The position numbers and the translations under genes are program-made. Below, in pieces: positions 44,405 through 52,648 of a stretch of 64,000 nt of DNA. Numbering within the stretch: the first letter of the stretch is position 1; each line of letters opens with the position of its first letter. The stretch is from Desulfonatronospira thiodismutans ASO3-1 (GTDB taxonomy: Bacteria; Desulfobacterota; Desulfovibrionia; Desulfovibrionales; Desulfonatronovibrionaceae). Below the pieces are notes generated by a model. That model searched no databases and was not told the DNA's origin. It saw nothing but the letters and a program-made list of their open reading frames with translations. The stretch is taken from the NCBI RefSeq assembly GCF_000174435.1, contig NZ_ACJN02000003.1:822263-886262 (forward strand), written 5' to 3'.

Positions 44405-45760
44405 TTAAAATTGAAAGCGCAGGCCGGTAGCCGCCTTCCAGGCATCGTCGTCCTGGATGTCGGGATCGCGGTCTCCACCGCTGCTCAGGCTTGGAGCTAA
44501 GTAACCAAGCTCCAGAATAGCAGCCAGGTTTTCGTACATCTGGTACTGGGTATCCAGGGTGAATTCCCAGGCCATGTCCCTGGTAGTGAAATATATCTCG
44601 TCCATCTCTGTGCCCAGGGCGCGCAGGTCCCTGTGATTTGTGCCCTGGTAGTAGGTCAGCTGCATATCGTGAGTAACATTATCCAATAAACTAAGGTCCC
44701 TCACGCCAGCGCCTATGGCCATCTTACCGCTGGGACCAAAAGAGTTGATTCCTGCATATCCGTCCAGGGCGGCCCTGCCGATGCCCCGCAGTTGAGATCC
44801 GCTCATGCCGAAGCTGGATACCCGGTGCAGATCGCCCGAGATAAAAGGCATGACCCTTCCCCGGGTATTTCCGTCCTTACCGGTGAAAGAGCTGCTGTGC
44901 CCGGATTCGTACATCAAGAAAAGCTCCGGGGTAAAGTGGTCTGTGTGGTACTCTGCAGCCAGGGCTGCGATCCAGCCCCTGGTTTCCTCGCCCACGGTAT
45001 CGCCGGTGATATTGCTGCTGTGGCGGCCGTAGTTGAAATCACCACTTAGCACCAGGGGATCAAAGAGATCCGCGGTAAAATTGATGCCACCCCAGTACAC
45101 GTGAGAAGAAGTCCTGCTTTCACCGTCAACGTACGGAAAAACATCAGCATTGGCAAAAGCACCCTGCCCTTTCATTCCGTAGATGCCAAAGGGCTGCAGC
45201 TGCAGGCCATCCATATTAATAGGCAGAATGGTGAGAAAAGCATCTATTTCATCGTTTTTATTCGGACCGGCTTCAAACATATCGTTGGCCCTGGCCCAGC
45301 TGAGCACCAGGCCCACGTTTTCATGTAATGGGGTAAATGAGTTCACGGCCCAGATATCGTCGTCAAAGATATGCGAGCCCAGTGTATTGGGGATGGTCAA
45401 TCCCTGCTTGCCCACCTGCATGTGGATATTGGTGCCTGGAATGAAATAGTCCAGGTAAGCCCGGTCGTACTCGAAAGAGCCCTGTTCCCGCCCGATGCCG
45501 TCCGCTCCCCAGGTGCGGTCGTTGGAATTGATGCGCATGACTCCCCTTAAGTTCTCATTGGCAATGAATTCAAAGGTGGTCCTGACCCGTGTAGTGCCCA
45601 TGAATTCGTCCACCTCATCATCAGAGTCGAAAGTGGGGTTCTTCACCGCATTGATGCCCAGCTGCCAGTCTCCTTTGGCTCTGAACTCAATGGCCTGAGC
45701 CTGGCCGAAAGCCCCCAGAACGAAAATCATGGCCAGAGCAGTAATAAGCAAACGTTTCAT
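44405..45760 (-). CDS. Outer-membrane porin, paralogue 1
   Basis: A 451-residue outer-membrane porin of the type found in Desulfovibrio relatives, thought to form trimers that let small solutes pass. The ATG at 45760 follows AAGGAGAG and gives a signal peptide (KRLLITALAMIFVLGAFGQA cut after QAQA). The mature start IEFRAKGDWQLGINAVKNPT followed by FDSDDEVDEF is shared with the two porins downstream. The C-terminus ends in a beta-strand with terminal Phe (ATGLRFQF). The longer frame from 45799 has no ribosome site. Confidence 0.9.
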   Translation of the reverse strand: MKRLLITALAMIFVLGAFGQAQAIEFRAKGDWQLGINAVKNPTFDSDDEVDEFMGTTRVRTTFEFIANENLRGVMRINSNDRTWGADGIGREQGSFEYDRAYLDYFIPGTNIHMQVGKQGLTIPNTLGSHIFDDDIWAVNSFTPLHENVGLVLSWARANDMFEAGPNKNDEIDAFLTILPINMDGLQLQPFGIYGMKGQGAFANADVFPYVDGESRTSSHVYWGGINFTADLFDPLVLSGDFNYGRHSSNITGDTVGEETRGWIAALAAEYHTDHFTPELFLMYESGHSSSFTGKDGNTRGRVMPFISGDLHRVSSFGMSGSQLRGIGRAALDGYAGINSFGPSGKMAIGAGVRDLSLLDNVTHDMQLTYYQGTNHRDLRALGTEMDEIYFTTRDMAWEFTLDTQYQMYENLAAILELGYLAPSLSSGGDRDPDIQDDDAWKAATGLRFQF

Positions 45761-46010
45761 AAGTCTCTCCTTTTGCGGTGATGAAGCCTGCAAAACCATT
45801 AATCAGCACGACAGAATATAGGTCGTAGACATCAAGCAGGCAGTTCAAATTTTTATACTGTATGGCTGGAAAATGCAAGAAAATAATCGCTGCTGGGGCA
45901 AAAAAACATGAAAACAGTGAGCAGTCTTCCACACTTGCTTGATGGCGGAGTCGTTTCGGACTATCCTAAAGCTGGCTTCGCCAGCAGCCCAATCAAGAAA
46001 AGAGCTATTT

Positions 46011-46264
46011 GACAGGATTAACAGGATTAAGAGATGGATAAAGAAAAAAATCATTTTGTCCTGGCTCCCAGTTTAATGCCCTTCGGGCTTGCTCTGCGAG
46101 CAATTAAACGGGACAGGCGGAAGCCAGGCCAAAAGGTTATCACTCCAGCACTCACTTTTTTCCGGCACTCATGAATGTCGGAAGAAAGTGAGTGCTGGAT
46201 GGTTAATGCAATCTGCGGCTTCCGGCCGCTGATTGCTTATCCTGTCAATCCTGTTAATCCTGTC
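46011..46264. repeat. Unit with inverted GACAGGATTAACAGGATT ends
   Basis: Left end GACAGGATTAACAGGATTAA (46011-46030); right end is the inverse AATCCTGTTAATCCTGTC (46247-46264). The interior has micro-hairpins GCCCTTCGGGC, TTGCTCTGCGAGCAA and GCGGCTTCCGGCCGC, plus the CCAGCACTCACTTT palindrome. Confidence 0.75.
46145..46198. repeat. 54-bp palindromic element, second copy
   Basis: Arms CCAGCACTCACTTT (46145-46158) and AAAGTGAGTGCTGG (46185-46198), the same as at 42727-42789, around a different centre (TCCGGCACTCATGAATGTCG). Confidence 0.88.
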
Positions 46265-46472
46265 TAAGGCCTGCCACGCGCAGCGCGTGGTTCTTGTTTT
46301 TTAAAGGTTTCAGGAGTAAGCCACTGACAAATGTGGCTCCTCGACGCTTGATGTGGATTAACAAAGGAAACCCTGGAGATACTGTCTGCTAGGCCTTTTA
46401 GGCTGGATATCTTTGGTGTTTATTGCAGCATGACAGGTTTAGCTGCTGCAAGCAATCGCATCAGCAGGGCAA

Positions 46473-46506
46473 TAAAAAAGGCCGAGAGGAAAATCCTCCC
46501 GGCCTT
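46473..46506 (-). terminator. Rho-independent terminator of porin 2
   Basis: On the minus strand, 31 bp after the stop: GGCCGGGAGG-ATTT-TCCTCTCGGCC followed by TTTTTT. A strong hairpin with one bulge and a U-tract. The terminator of porin 3 is nearly the same. Confidence 0.9.
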
Positions 46507-46536
46507 TGAAAGCGTCAGGTGTAAGTACCAGTCGAT

Positions 46537-47850
46537 TTAGAACAGGTAACGGAAACCTGTGGCGGCCTTGAAAGCAGCATCGTCTTCAATGCCGCGATCA
46601 CTGGAATTATTGATGCTGGGATGGAGATAACCCAACTCCAGGATGGCAGCCAGATTTTCATACATTTGATAGCTAGTATCAAACGTTACTTCCCATGCAC
46701 TATCTCTGGTAGTAAAAAGACCTTCATTGTCCTTGTGGTTAGTACCTTGATAATAGGTAAGCTGCAGGTCGTGAGTTACATCATCCAAGAAGCTCATATC
46801 ACCAAGCTTTCCGCCAACAGCCATTTTTCCGGAGGGTCCCCATGCACTAATGCCAGCGTAGCCGTCTAATGTTGCCCGGCCTATGCCGCGCAAAGGAGAA
46901 CCGCTCATAGCAAATGTGGATACTCCAAAAAGGTCACCACCAATGCTGGGCATAATTTTGCTTCTATTGTCAATAGCGCCACTTGACCTGGATTCACCAG
47001 ATTCGTAAAGGATAAATACTTCAGGTGTTACCATATCCATTTTGTACTGAACAGCTAAGTCTGCGATCCAGCCACGAGCTTCGTCTCCCACATCACCGGA
47101 GGCGGTCTCAGTACTTCCATGCGTACCATAATTGAAGTCACCCATGACTACTATAGGATCAAACATATCTACAGTAAAATTTAAACCTGCCCAGAATACA
47201 CCAGAAGATTCAGTGGCTCCTGCATGATCAGAGCCTTTCATACCGTAGGCAACAAAAGGATTAACTGCGAAGCCATCCATATTCACGGGAACAATACCAT
47301 AAAAGAGATCATATTCATCATTTTTGTTGTCGCCATCAGCAAATGTATCATCTATTCTTGCCCAGCCTACAGTCACATCAACCATATCAATGACTGAAGA
47401 AGAGGCGGACACGGCCCAAAGAGAATTGTCAAAAATATGGGACCCCAGAGTGTTCGGGAATGCAATGGGTTGCTTACCAACTTTCATATTTACCGGACTG
47501 TTGGGGATCATGAAATCAAGGTAGGCCCGATCGTATTCAAAAGAACTGTTACCTACAGCTCCTTCACGGCCTATCTGACTTCCAGAACCACCATCTCCCC
47601 AGCGACGATCACCGGAATGCACGCGCATTACGCCCTTGAGGTTTTCGTTGGCGATGAATTCAAAAGTGGTCCGGACACGTGTGGTGGCCATAAACTCATC
47701 CTGATCGTCATCGGAATCAAAAGTGGGATTGGACACTGCGTTGATACCGATCTGCCAGTCACCTTTGGCCTGAAATTCGATGGCCTTTGCCATACCCACT
47801 GTGCCCAGGATAAAGGCGACCATGATGGCCAGAGTAATTAAACGTTTCAT
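46537..47850 (-). CDS. Outer-membrane porin, paralogue 2
   Basis: A 437-residue porin, close relative of the genes on either side. Signal peptide KRLITLAIMVAFILGTVGMA (cut after AKA), mature start IEFQAKGDWQIGINAVSNPT. Shared blocks: RTTFEFIANENLKGVMRVHS, SPVNMKVGKQPIAFPNTLGS, and the ending AFKAATGFRYLF. Ribosome site AAGGAGG 8 nt before the ATG at 47850. It has its own terminator, so the porins are likely expressed as separate units. Confidence 0.93.
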   Translation of the reverse strand: MKRLITLAIMVAFILGTVGMAKAIEFQAKGDWQIGINAVSNPTFDSDDDQDEFMATTRVRTTFEFIANENLKGVMRVHSGDRRWGDGGSGSQIGREGAVGNSSFEYDRAYLDFMIPNSPVNMKVGKQPIAFPNTLGSHIFDNSLWAVSASSSVIDMVDVTVGWARIDDTFADGDNKNDEYDLFYGIVPVNMDGFAVNPFVAYGMKGSDHAGATESSGVFWAGLNFTVDMFDPIVVMGDFNYGTHGSTETASGDVGDEARGWIADLAVQYKMDMVTPEVFILYESGESRSSGAIDNRSKIMPSIGGDLFGVSTFAMSGSPLRGIGRATLDGYAGISAWGPSGKMAVGGKLGDMSFLDDVTHDLQLTYYQGTNHKDNEGLFTTRDSAWEVTFDTSYQMYENLAAILELGYLHPSINNSSDRGIEDDAAFKAATGFRYLF

Positions 47851-48167
47851 AAATTTTCCTCCTTTTGCATCTTAAGCTTTTGCTGACTCAAGATTGGTGA
47901 ATATCACATGACACCTGACGCCTGCCGGATGACAATCGACAAAGATCAAAGCTCTTAACCGTGTCACCGGACAAACTCTCTTTCCTCCATAATAAAAAAA
48001 AAATCAAGCTTTTTTCGTCAAAAAAATGTAAAAAAGTAAAAAAATTTTTACGGTATAAATTTTTGTATTTGATTTGGCCGGGTTAGCTTAAAAGCGACAA
48101 TCGCCATGTGGATAAATTTTTGGAGGGGTGCATGGATGTCCAGGGAGCCAATCTCTGAAGATAAAAG

Positions 48168-48225
48168 GAACCACTCAGGGGATCCTCGGTGGTGACTCAT
48201 GGCATTAGGCCCCATGAATGGTTAC
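48168..48225. repeat. MITE-like 58-bp unit
   Basis: Ends GGAACCACTCAGGGGA and CCCCATGAATGGTTAC (48210-48225). The interior ATCCTCGGTGGTGACTCATG matches the unit at 41727-41788. Confidence 0.75.
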
Positions 48226-48292
48226 GATAAAAGTGTCCATGTTCATCGAGCATATCACTACAAAGCGAGGCAGAATTTTGCAGGCACATAAG

Positions 48293-48329
48293 ACAAAAAA
48301 AGGCCGGAGGGTAAAATCCCCCCGGCCTT
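48293..48329 (-). terminator. Rho-independent terminator of porin 3
   Basis: On the minus strand, 30 bp after the stop: AAGGCCGGGGGG-ATTTTA-CCCTCCGGCCTT followed by TTTTT. Close in sequence and position to the terminator of porin 2, showing that the duplicated unit included the terminator. Confidence 0.9.
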
Positions 48330-48358
48330 GAAAGCGTCAGGTGTCGGAATCAGTCGCT

Positions 48359-49726
48359 TTAGAACATATAGCGCAGACCAGTTGCGGCCTTCCAGGCAGA
48401 GTCGTCTTCGACCCCGTCAGCATGTCCGCTGTCCATGCTGGGATGCAGGTAGCCCAGTTCCAGCAGAGCTGACAGATTTTCGTACATCTGATACTGGGTA
48501 TCAAAGGTTACTTCCCATGCATGGTCTCTGGTGGTAAAGAAGGCATCTTCATTACTGTCACCCACGCCCCGAAGATCCTTGTCATTGGTACCCTGGTAGT
48601 AGGTGAGCTGCAGGTCGTGAGTCACATCGTCGATAAAGCTCATGTCGCCGAGCTTGGCACCAACAGCCATTTTTCCAGTAGCTCCGAATGCGCTGAAACC
48701 ATAGGCACCATCATAGTTATTGAAAGCGGCCCTTCCTATGCCTCTCAGAACGGAACCACTGCCGGCAAAAGTGGACATGCCGTAAAGATCGCCACCAATG
48801 GAGGGCATAACCCCGCCTTCACCATCTCGCATGTCGCTTTCATCATGGCCGGATTCATACATAAAGAAGATCTCGGGGGTCATGTAGTCCATCACGTACT
48901 GTGCTGACAGGGCAGCGATCCAGCCATCAGTTTCAAAGCTGCCGGCATCAACATCGTCTGTGTCGAAACTTCTCTGACTGCCATAGTTAAAGTCACCGCT
49001 TATCACGATGGGATCAAACATGTCCACGGCAAAGTTTACACCTGCCCACCATACTTCGGAAGATTCGCGAGCCTCTAATTCATCCATACCGGCAGTAGTG
49101 CCAATAGTGGCATCAGCACCCTGCATACCGTACATACCAAACGGGGTAATGTCCACCCCATCCAGTGTAACAGGGACCATTGCGTAAAAGAAATCCTGCT
49201 CGTCATTTCTATCATCGCCCTGGCTTACCTGGTCATCCAGCCTTGACCACCCCAGAGTCATGCCCACTTCATCGGTAATGGGGGTTGTTGCTGTAACACC
49301 CCACATGGTGTCATCAAAAATATGGGATCCGAAAGTTCCGGGAAAAGTAATTGGCTGTTTACCAACCTTCATGTTCACCGGACTATTGGGAATCATGAAG
49401 TCCAGGTAGGCCTGGTCGTACTCGAAAGAGCTGACTCCAGTATCATCCCCTTCACGGCCAATACCATCAGCACCCCAGGTACGGTCGCCGGAATGAACAC
49501 GCATTACACCTCTGAGGTTTTCATTGGCGATAAATTCAAAAGTTGTCCGAACACGTGTAGTGGCTTGGAATTCATCCACCTCGTCATCAGAATCGAAAGT
49601 GGGGTTGGATACACCCATTACACCGATCTGCCAGTCTCCCTTGGCCTTGAACTCGATGGCCTGGGCCACGCCGAAGCCGCCCAGGATAAAGGCGACCATA
49701 ATGGCCAGAGTTACTAAACGTTTCAT
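48359..49726 (-). CDS. Outer-membrane porin, paralogue 3
   Basis: A 455-residue porin, third member of the tandem set. Signal peptide KRLVTLAIMVAFILGGFGVA (cut after AQA), mature start IEFKAKGDWQIGVMGVSNPT. It shares NSPVNMKVGKQPITFPGTFG, the DP(I/L)V(I/V)SGDFNYG strand and the ending WKAATGLRYMF. Asp-rich loops are longest here. Ribosome site AAAGGAGG before the ATG at 49726, and a good promoter candidate upstream. Confidence 0.93.
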   Translation of the reverse strand: MKRLVTLAIMVAFILGGFGVAQAIEFKAKGDWQIGVMGVSNPTFDSDDEVDEFQATTRVRTTFEFIANENLRGVMRVHSGDRTWGADGIGREGDDTGVSSFEYDQAYLDFMIPNSPVNMKVGKQPITFPGTFGSHIFDDTMWGVTATTPITDEVGMTLGWSRLDDQVSQGDDRNDEQDFFYAMVPVTLDGVDITPFGMYGMQGADATIGTTAGMDELEARESSEVWWAGVNFAVDMFDPIVISGDFNYGSQRSFDTDDVDAGSFETDGWIAALSAQYVMDYMTPEIFFMYESGHDESDMRDGEGGVMPSIGGDLYGMSTFAGSGSVLRGIGRAAFNNYDGAYGFSAFGATGKMAVGAKLGDMSFIDDVTHDLQLTYYQGTNDKDLRGVGDSNEDAFFTTRDHAWEVTFDTQYQMYENLSALLELGYLHPSMDSGHADGVEDDSAWKAATGLRYMF

Positions 49727-49826
49727 AATTTTCCTCCTTTAGCATCTTAAGCTTTTGCAGACTCAAGAAGCGGTTAAACACCAAACAACACCTGACGACT
49801 GACCTATTATCGGCCAACTGAAAGTA

Positions 49827-49855
49827 TATTTATCCATACATAATTTTGAAGTCAA
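49827..49855 (-). promoter_or_regulatory. Sigma-70 promoter candidate for porin 3
   Basis: On the minus strand TTGACT (49850-49855), 17-nt spacer, TAAATA (49827-49832). About 100 bp ahead of the porin 3 start, in A/T-rich DNA. Confidence 0.6.
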
Positions 49856-50440
49856 GCTTTTCAGTTAAAATTTTTTTACAGTTTAAAAAATTTAATTATT
49901 ATAATAAGACAAAAAAAGAAATACTAATACATATAAGTTAGTAATTTTGACAATTATTTAAAAAAATAACTTATAATACTGTTTAAAAATTTATTGTCCA
50001 GTAACACCTACAAAGTTTTAGATGCTACGCATGTTTATTATTAAAATATAATAATTGTCATTGAAATGATTTTTAAACAAACAAAACAGTTTTTACCATC
50101 GAACAAATAAGCTATAAAAAAGTACATTTCAAATATATAAAGACTTTCTATACATATTAAACAAACCATTTTTTATATTACAAAAAATATAAAGTCAAAA
50201 ATCAAGTATAAGCAAAATTTAATATTGGCCAGTAACTTTTATACATGTTGAAATGATAGATATACATATGCAATTAATTCCTGGGTCGGCTTGCGGGGCA
50301 TGGGGCATGGGGCATGGGGCATAGGGCGTGGGGAAGAGTAAAGAAGAAAGGGAAGGCATTGGGGATGCTTGAAGGATATTAATCTGAGGGCGTCATCCAG
50401 TTTCTAATGGAGGCAGCAAAATCATCAAAATCTCCGTATG

Positions 50441-50460
50441 AACGCCTCCTGGCGTTTTTT
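50441..50460 (+). terminator. Terminator-like hairpin
   Basis: AACGCC-TCCT-GGCGTT followed by TTTT on the plus strand. No plus-strand gene lies just upstream, so the role is unclear; it may be the relic of a lost unit. Confidence 0.4.
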
Positions 50461-50517
50461 CTGGTAGTGCCTTGCGTCCTGGTAGCGCTTATTTGTAGTA
50501 TAAGATGTCACGGTCGA

Positions 50518-50727
50518 TCAAAGGTCCAGAGGTTTTGTCTCGCCCTTTTCACGCTCCTTAATTGCCTCATCCGCCAGTTTATCCAGCACATCTTCCGATT
50601 CGGCAAAAGCCTTATCCCATTGCTTCTCGGACACCATCTCGTTTATCAGCCGCCGGGCCAGAGCATTTTGCTCCATTTCCGGCAACCTTGACGCTTCCTC
50701 AAAGGCTTTCCTGAGAAGTTCCGTCAT
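50518..50727 (-). CDS. Antitoxin-like protein without a toxin
   Basis: A 69-residue acidic helical protein (TELLRKAFEEASRLPEMEQN, then ARRLINEMVSEKQWDKAFAE, ending KEREKGETKPLDL). The pattern, with a C-terminal TKPLD, is seen in antitoxins that partner RelE/ParE-type toxins. Directly after its stop the frame MIDRDILYYK ends after 10 codons, so the expected toxin gene is absent or deleted. Assignment is by character of the sequence only. Confidence 0.55.
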   Translation of the reverse strand: MTELLRKAFEEASRLPEMEQNALARRLINEMVSEKQWDKAFAESEDVLDKLADEAIKEREKGETKPLDL

Positions 50728-50895
50728 GAACTACCTCCAATCCATCAATAATTTTCAATTGTATATTGACCAGACACCTGCATAAGCGGGCTTAAATCGG
50801 GCATGCCTTCGATGCCCAACTGGTGACCTCCACAAAAAACTCAGGGCGTTTGATATCTCCAGTCGTTACAGAAATAATGCGTATAAATGGCCAAG

Positions 50896-51714
50896 CTACG
50901 CCTCTTCTGGTATCTGGGTCAGTTCGTATGCGCACAAGTAAGAAATCAAAGAGCCTGCCGGGGCATCATACCATACTTTTTCTTTGTGTGAGGCATCGTA
51001 TATGTCCCGGTCATAGGGAAAGCATTCAGCTATATAGTGAATAACGGCATGCTCCTCCCGGGAAAGAGGTTCTGCATCCGCAATGTCGGAATTATTGATG
51101 GGCTCTACAAGATCTCTATAATTGTTCAGCTGTGGACCATAAGGCAGGGCTGCATAGCTTGCGCCGGTGAGTCCTTGACCTGAACGTCTGAAAGCAAGCA
51201 TATCCGCATACCACAGGTATTTTCCCAGAAACAGAAACCTGTCCCCCTCCTTGAGCAGTTGTCTGCTCAGGATCTTTTCCAGGGTTTGGGCGACCAGCTT
51301 TATCCGGGGCAGGCTGGTTTCCCGGTTTCCGGTATAAGGATTGGGTTCAGGCTTAAGTTGCCTGCGAAGAAGCCCGTCCATGGACCTGGACTGAACCATG
51401 CCGGATTCCCAGCGCTTGATACTGGCAACACCTACATTCAGAGCCCGGCTTAGCTGCTCCTGGGTCAACCCCTTGGAATCTCTAAGCTCACGGATTTCCT
51501 GGCCGGTTAATAATCCGGCCTTTTCCCGGTATGCATCGGCTATTGCACGCTGCACTTCGCCGGCGGACCCGGCATCTCCGGCCTCAAGACTGCAGCCGGG
51601 ACATACGAAAAAATTGCCGGAATATTCAATGTCCAGCCCTTTAAAGACCTTTTTCTTCTTCAGTTCCTTAAACTCCATCAAGCTGGAGCAGGCAGGGCAC
51701 TTGTGTTCTTGCAT
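50896..51714 (-). CDS. PanA-type antitoxin: MqsA-like zinc finger, HTH and Panacea (DUF4065) domain
   Basis: A 272-residue protein in three parts: an N-terminal zinc finger (CPACSS and CPGCS), a Cro/CI-type helix-turn-helix (about 70-125, with GLTQEQLSRALNVGVASIKR and W-E-S-G-M), and a C-terminal Panacea/SocA-like domain (about 135-272, with FLGKYLWYADMLAFRRSGQG and GASYAALPYGPQLNNYRDL). The Panacea domain is a known antitoxin domain that neutralises very different toxins. Its partner is most likely the 132-residue protein encoded 2 bp upstream. Confidence 0.82.
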   Translation of the reverse strand: MQEHKCPACSSLMEFKELKKKKVFKGLDIEYSGNFFVCPGCSLEAGDAGSAGEVQRAIADAYREKAGLLTGQEIRELRDSKGLTQEQLSRALNVGVASIKRWESGMVQSRSMDGLLRRQLKPEPNPYTGNRETSLPRIKLVAQTLEKILSRQLLKEGDRFLFLGKYLWYADMLAFRRSGQGLTGASYAALPYGPQLNNYRDLVEPINNSDIADAEPLSREEHAVIHYIAECFPYDRDIYDASHKEKVWYDAPAGSLISYLCAYELTQIPEEA

Positions 51715-51716
51715 GT

Positions 51717-52115
51717 TTATTCCTCCCTGGGAGGCCGGTCTTTGTGAAGCGATATGAGCCAGAAAGTTTCCTGTTGAAGGGCGAACTTCAAATACACTCT
51801 GCAGGCAAAGCGCGGACTGTCAAGGACAAAAGGAAATATTTCCAGCCCCTTGATTTCTTCTTTGTACGATTTTTGAGGCGGCCTGGTACCTGCGTATTCA
51901 TCCCTGGATATCTGACTTAGAAGCTCTTTTAGCACCTCCTGCAAATCAAGCTCAATGTCGTATTCCAGTTCAATGGCGTGTTCAGCCGCTGTTTCAGGGT
52001 CTATGATAGACACGCGCCCGTCAAAGACAGCTTTCTCGGCCTTCTTCAACCTGTCAGAAAGTTCTTTTGAAGTCGGTCTGAACATTTTTATGGTATCAAT
52101 TGATACTTTTGTCAA
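51717..52115 (-). CDS. Likely toxin partner of the PanA-type antitoxin
   Basis: A 132-residue protein I do not recognise as a named family. The N-terminal half is helical and acidic (ELSDRLKKAEKAVFDGRVSI, AEHAIELEYDIELDLQEVLK). The C-terminal part is beta-rich with basic residues (RFACRVYLKFALQQETFWLI followed by SLHKDRP). It sits 2 bp before the PanA-type gene in the usual toxin-antitoxin order, and 7 bp after the YafQ-like gene. The toxin role is inferred from position alone. Confidence 0.55.
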   Translation of the reverse strand: MTKVSIDTIKMFRPTSKELSDRLKKAEKAVFDGRVSIIDPETAAEHAIELEYDIELDLQEVLKELLSQISRDEYAGTRPPQKSYKEEIKGLEIFPFVLDSPRFACRVYLKFALQQETFWLISLHKDRPPREE

Positions 52116-52122
52116 CTCATAT

Positions 52123-52407
52123 TCAAAAAATTTCTTCTCTTAATTTCTGAAATAAGTCAGAGTGGGTGCCAGTGCGCTCAAAGACAACACGGTCCGGTTC
52201 AACCAGATAAATCAACAGCCAGTCGGATTCAATATGGCATTCCCGGCGTCCCTTCCAATTACCAATCAGCTTATGGTCGCGATGGATGTCATCAAGTGGC
52301 TCCTGATTCAGTAGTGAACTGATGATTATTTTCAATTTTTCAAGATTATTACCACGCTTTTTCATCCGTTTTACGTGCGGGCGTAACCTTTGAGGAGGTG
52401 CCGGCAC
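52123..52407 (-). CDS. YafQ-like mRNA interferase toxin, altered 5' end
   Basis: A RelE-superfamily ribonuclease of the YafQ type. The core is typical: KRMKKRGNNLEKLKIIISSL, DHKLIGNWKGRRECHIESDW and LLIYLVEPDRVVFERTGTHS. The start is odd. The frame begins with a GTG at 52407 inside an 18-bp palindrome, giving MPAPPQRLRPHVKRM where YafQ proteins have a longer conserved opening (about 15 residues before KR-x-x-KRG). The 5' end seems replaced by the palindrome. No DinJ-type antitoxin gene lies beside it. Confidence 0.75.
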   Translation of the reverse strand: MPAPPQRLRPHVKRMKKRGNNLEKLKIIISSLLNQEPLDDIHRDHKLIGNWKGRRECHIESDWLLIYLVEPDRVVFERTGTHSDLFQKLREEIF

Positions 52408-52420
52408 CAGGCCTGGTGCC
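52403..52420. repeat. 18-bp perfect palindrome
   Basis: GGCACCAGGCCTGGTGCC is its own exact inverse. It covers the apparent start of the YafQ-like gene. Confidence 0.9.
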
Positions 52421-52648
52421 AGGAACTATCACTTAGGACCCTCTGAATCCTTACACGCGGGTTATGCCCGCAACCCAATAAAGAAAAGAGCTTTGCGGGC
52501 TCAACGAAATGGAAGAGCCAACTGGATGTAAAAAATTCAATCATCCTCGAGGCTTGACAGGCAGGGCTTCTTTAGTAAGTCACCAATATAGTTGACGCTA
52601 CAACTACTTGCGACATTTGGCTTCTTGCAAATTGGCACAAATATTGTT
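52408..52648. other. Repeat remnants between YafQ- and MazF-like genes
   Basis: About 240 bp. Contains CCCTCTGAATCCTTAC (52440-52455), a degenerate end of the GTAACCATTCAGGGG family, followed by the micro-hairpin GCGGGTTATGCCCGC and AACCCAATAAAGAAAAGAGC, which also occurs in similar form (CAATCAAGAAAAGAGC) at 45990. No gene seen. Confidence 0.6.

Larger units (their letters stand above)
45761..46536. other. Intergenic region between porins 1 and 2
   Basis: About 780 bp with no gene. It contains the promoter area of porin 1, a 254-bp unit with inverted ends (46011-46264) that encloses a 54-bp palindrome, further micro-hairpins (GCTGGCTTCGCCAGC at 45971, CCACGCGCAGCGCGTGG at 46273) and the terminator of porin 2. 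Confidence 0.75.
47851..48358. other. Intergenic region between porins 2 and 3
   Basis: About 510 bp with no gene. It holds the A/T-rich upstream region of porin 2 (47985-48070, long A runs; no convincing -35/-10 pair with good spacing), a 58-bp MITE-like unit (48168-48225) and the terminator of porin 3. Confidence 0.7.
49727..50517. other. Very A/T-rich intergenic region
   Basis: About 790 bp without a gene. From roughly 49840 to 50280 the DNA is strikingly A/T-rich compared with the rest of the window, full of short A and T runs and TATA-like steps. It holds the porin 3 promoter. At 50296-50335 there is a short tandem GGGGCAT heptamer. A terminator-like hairpin on the plus strand follows at 50441. 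Confidence 0.75.

Noticed and set aside
49947-49977. TTGACA and TATAAT on the plus strand in the A/T-rich block
   Set aside because: Spacing is 19 nt and no plus-strand gene lies downstream; in such A/T-rich DNA this is likely chance.
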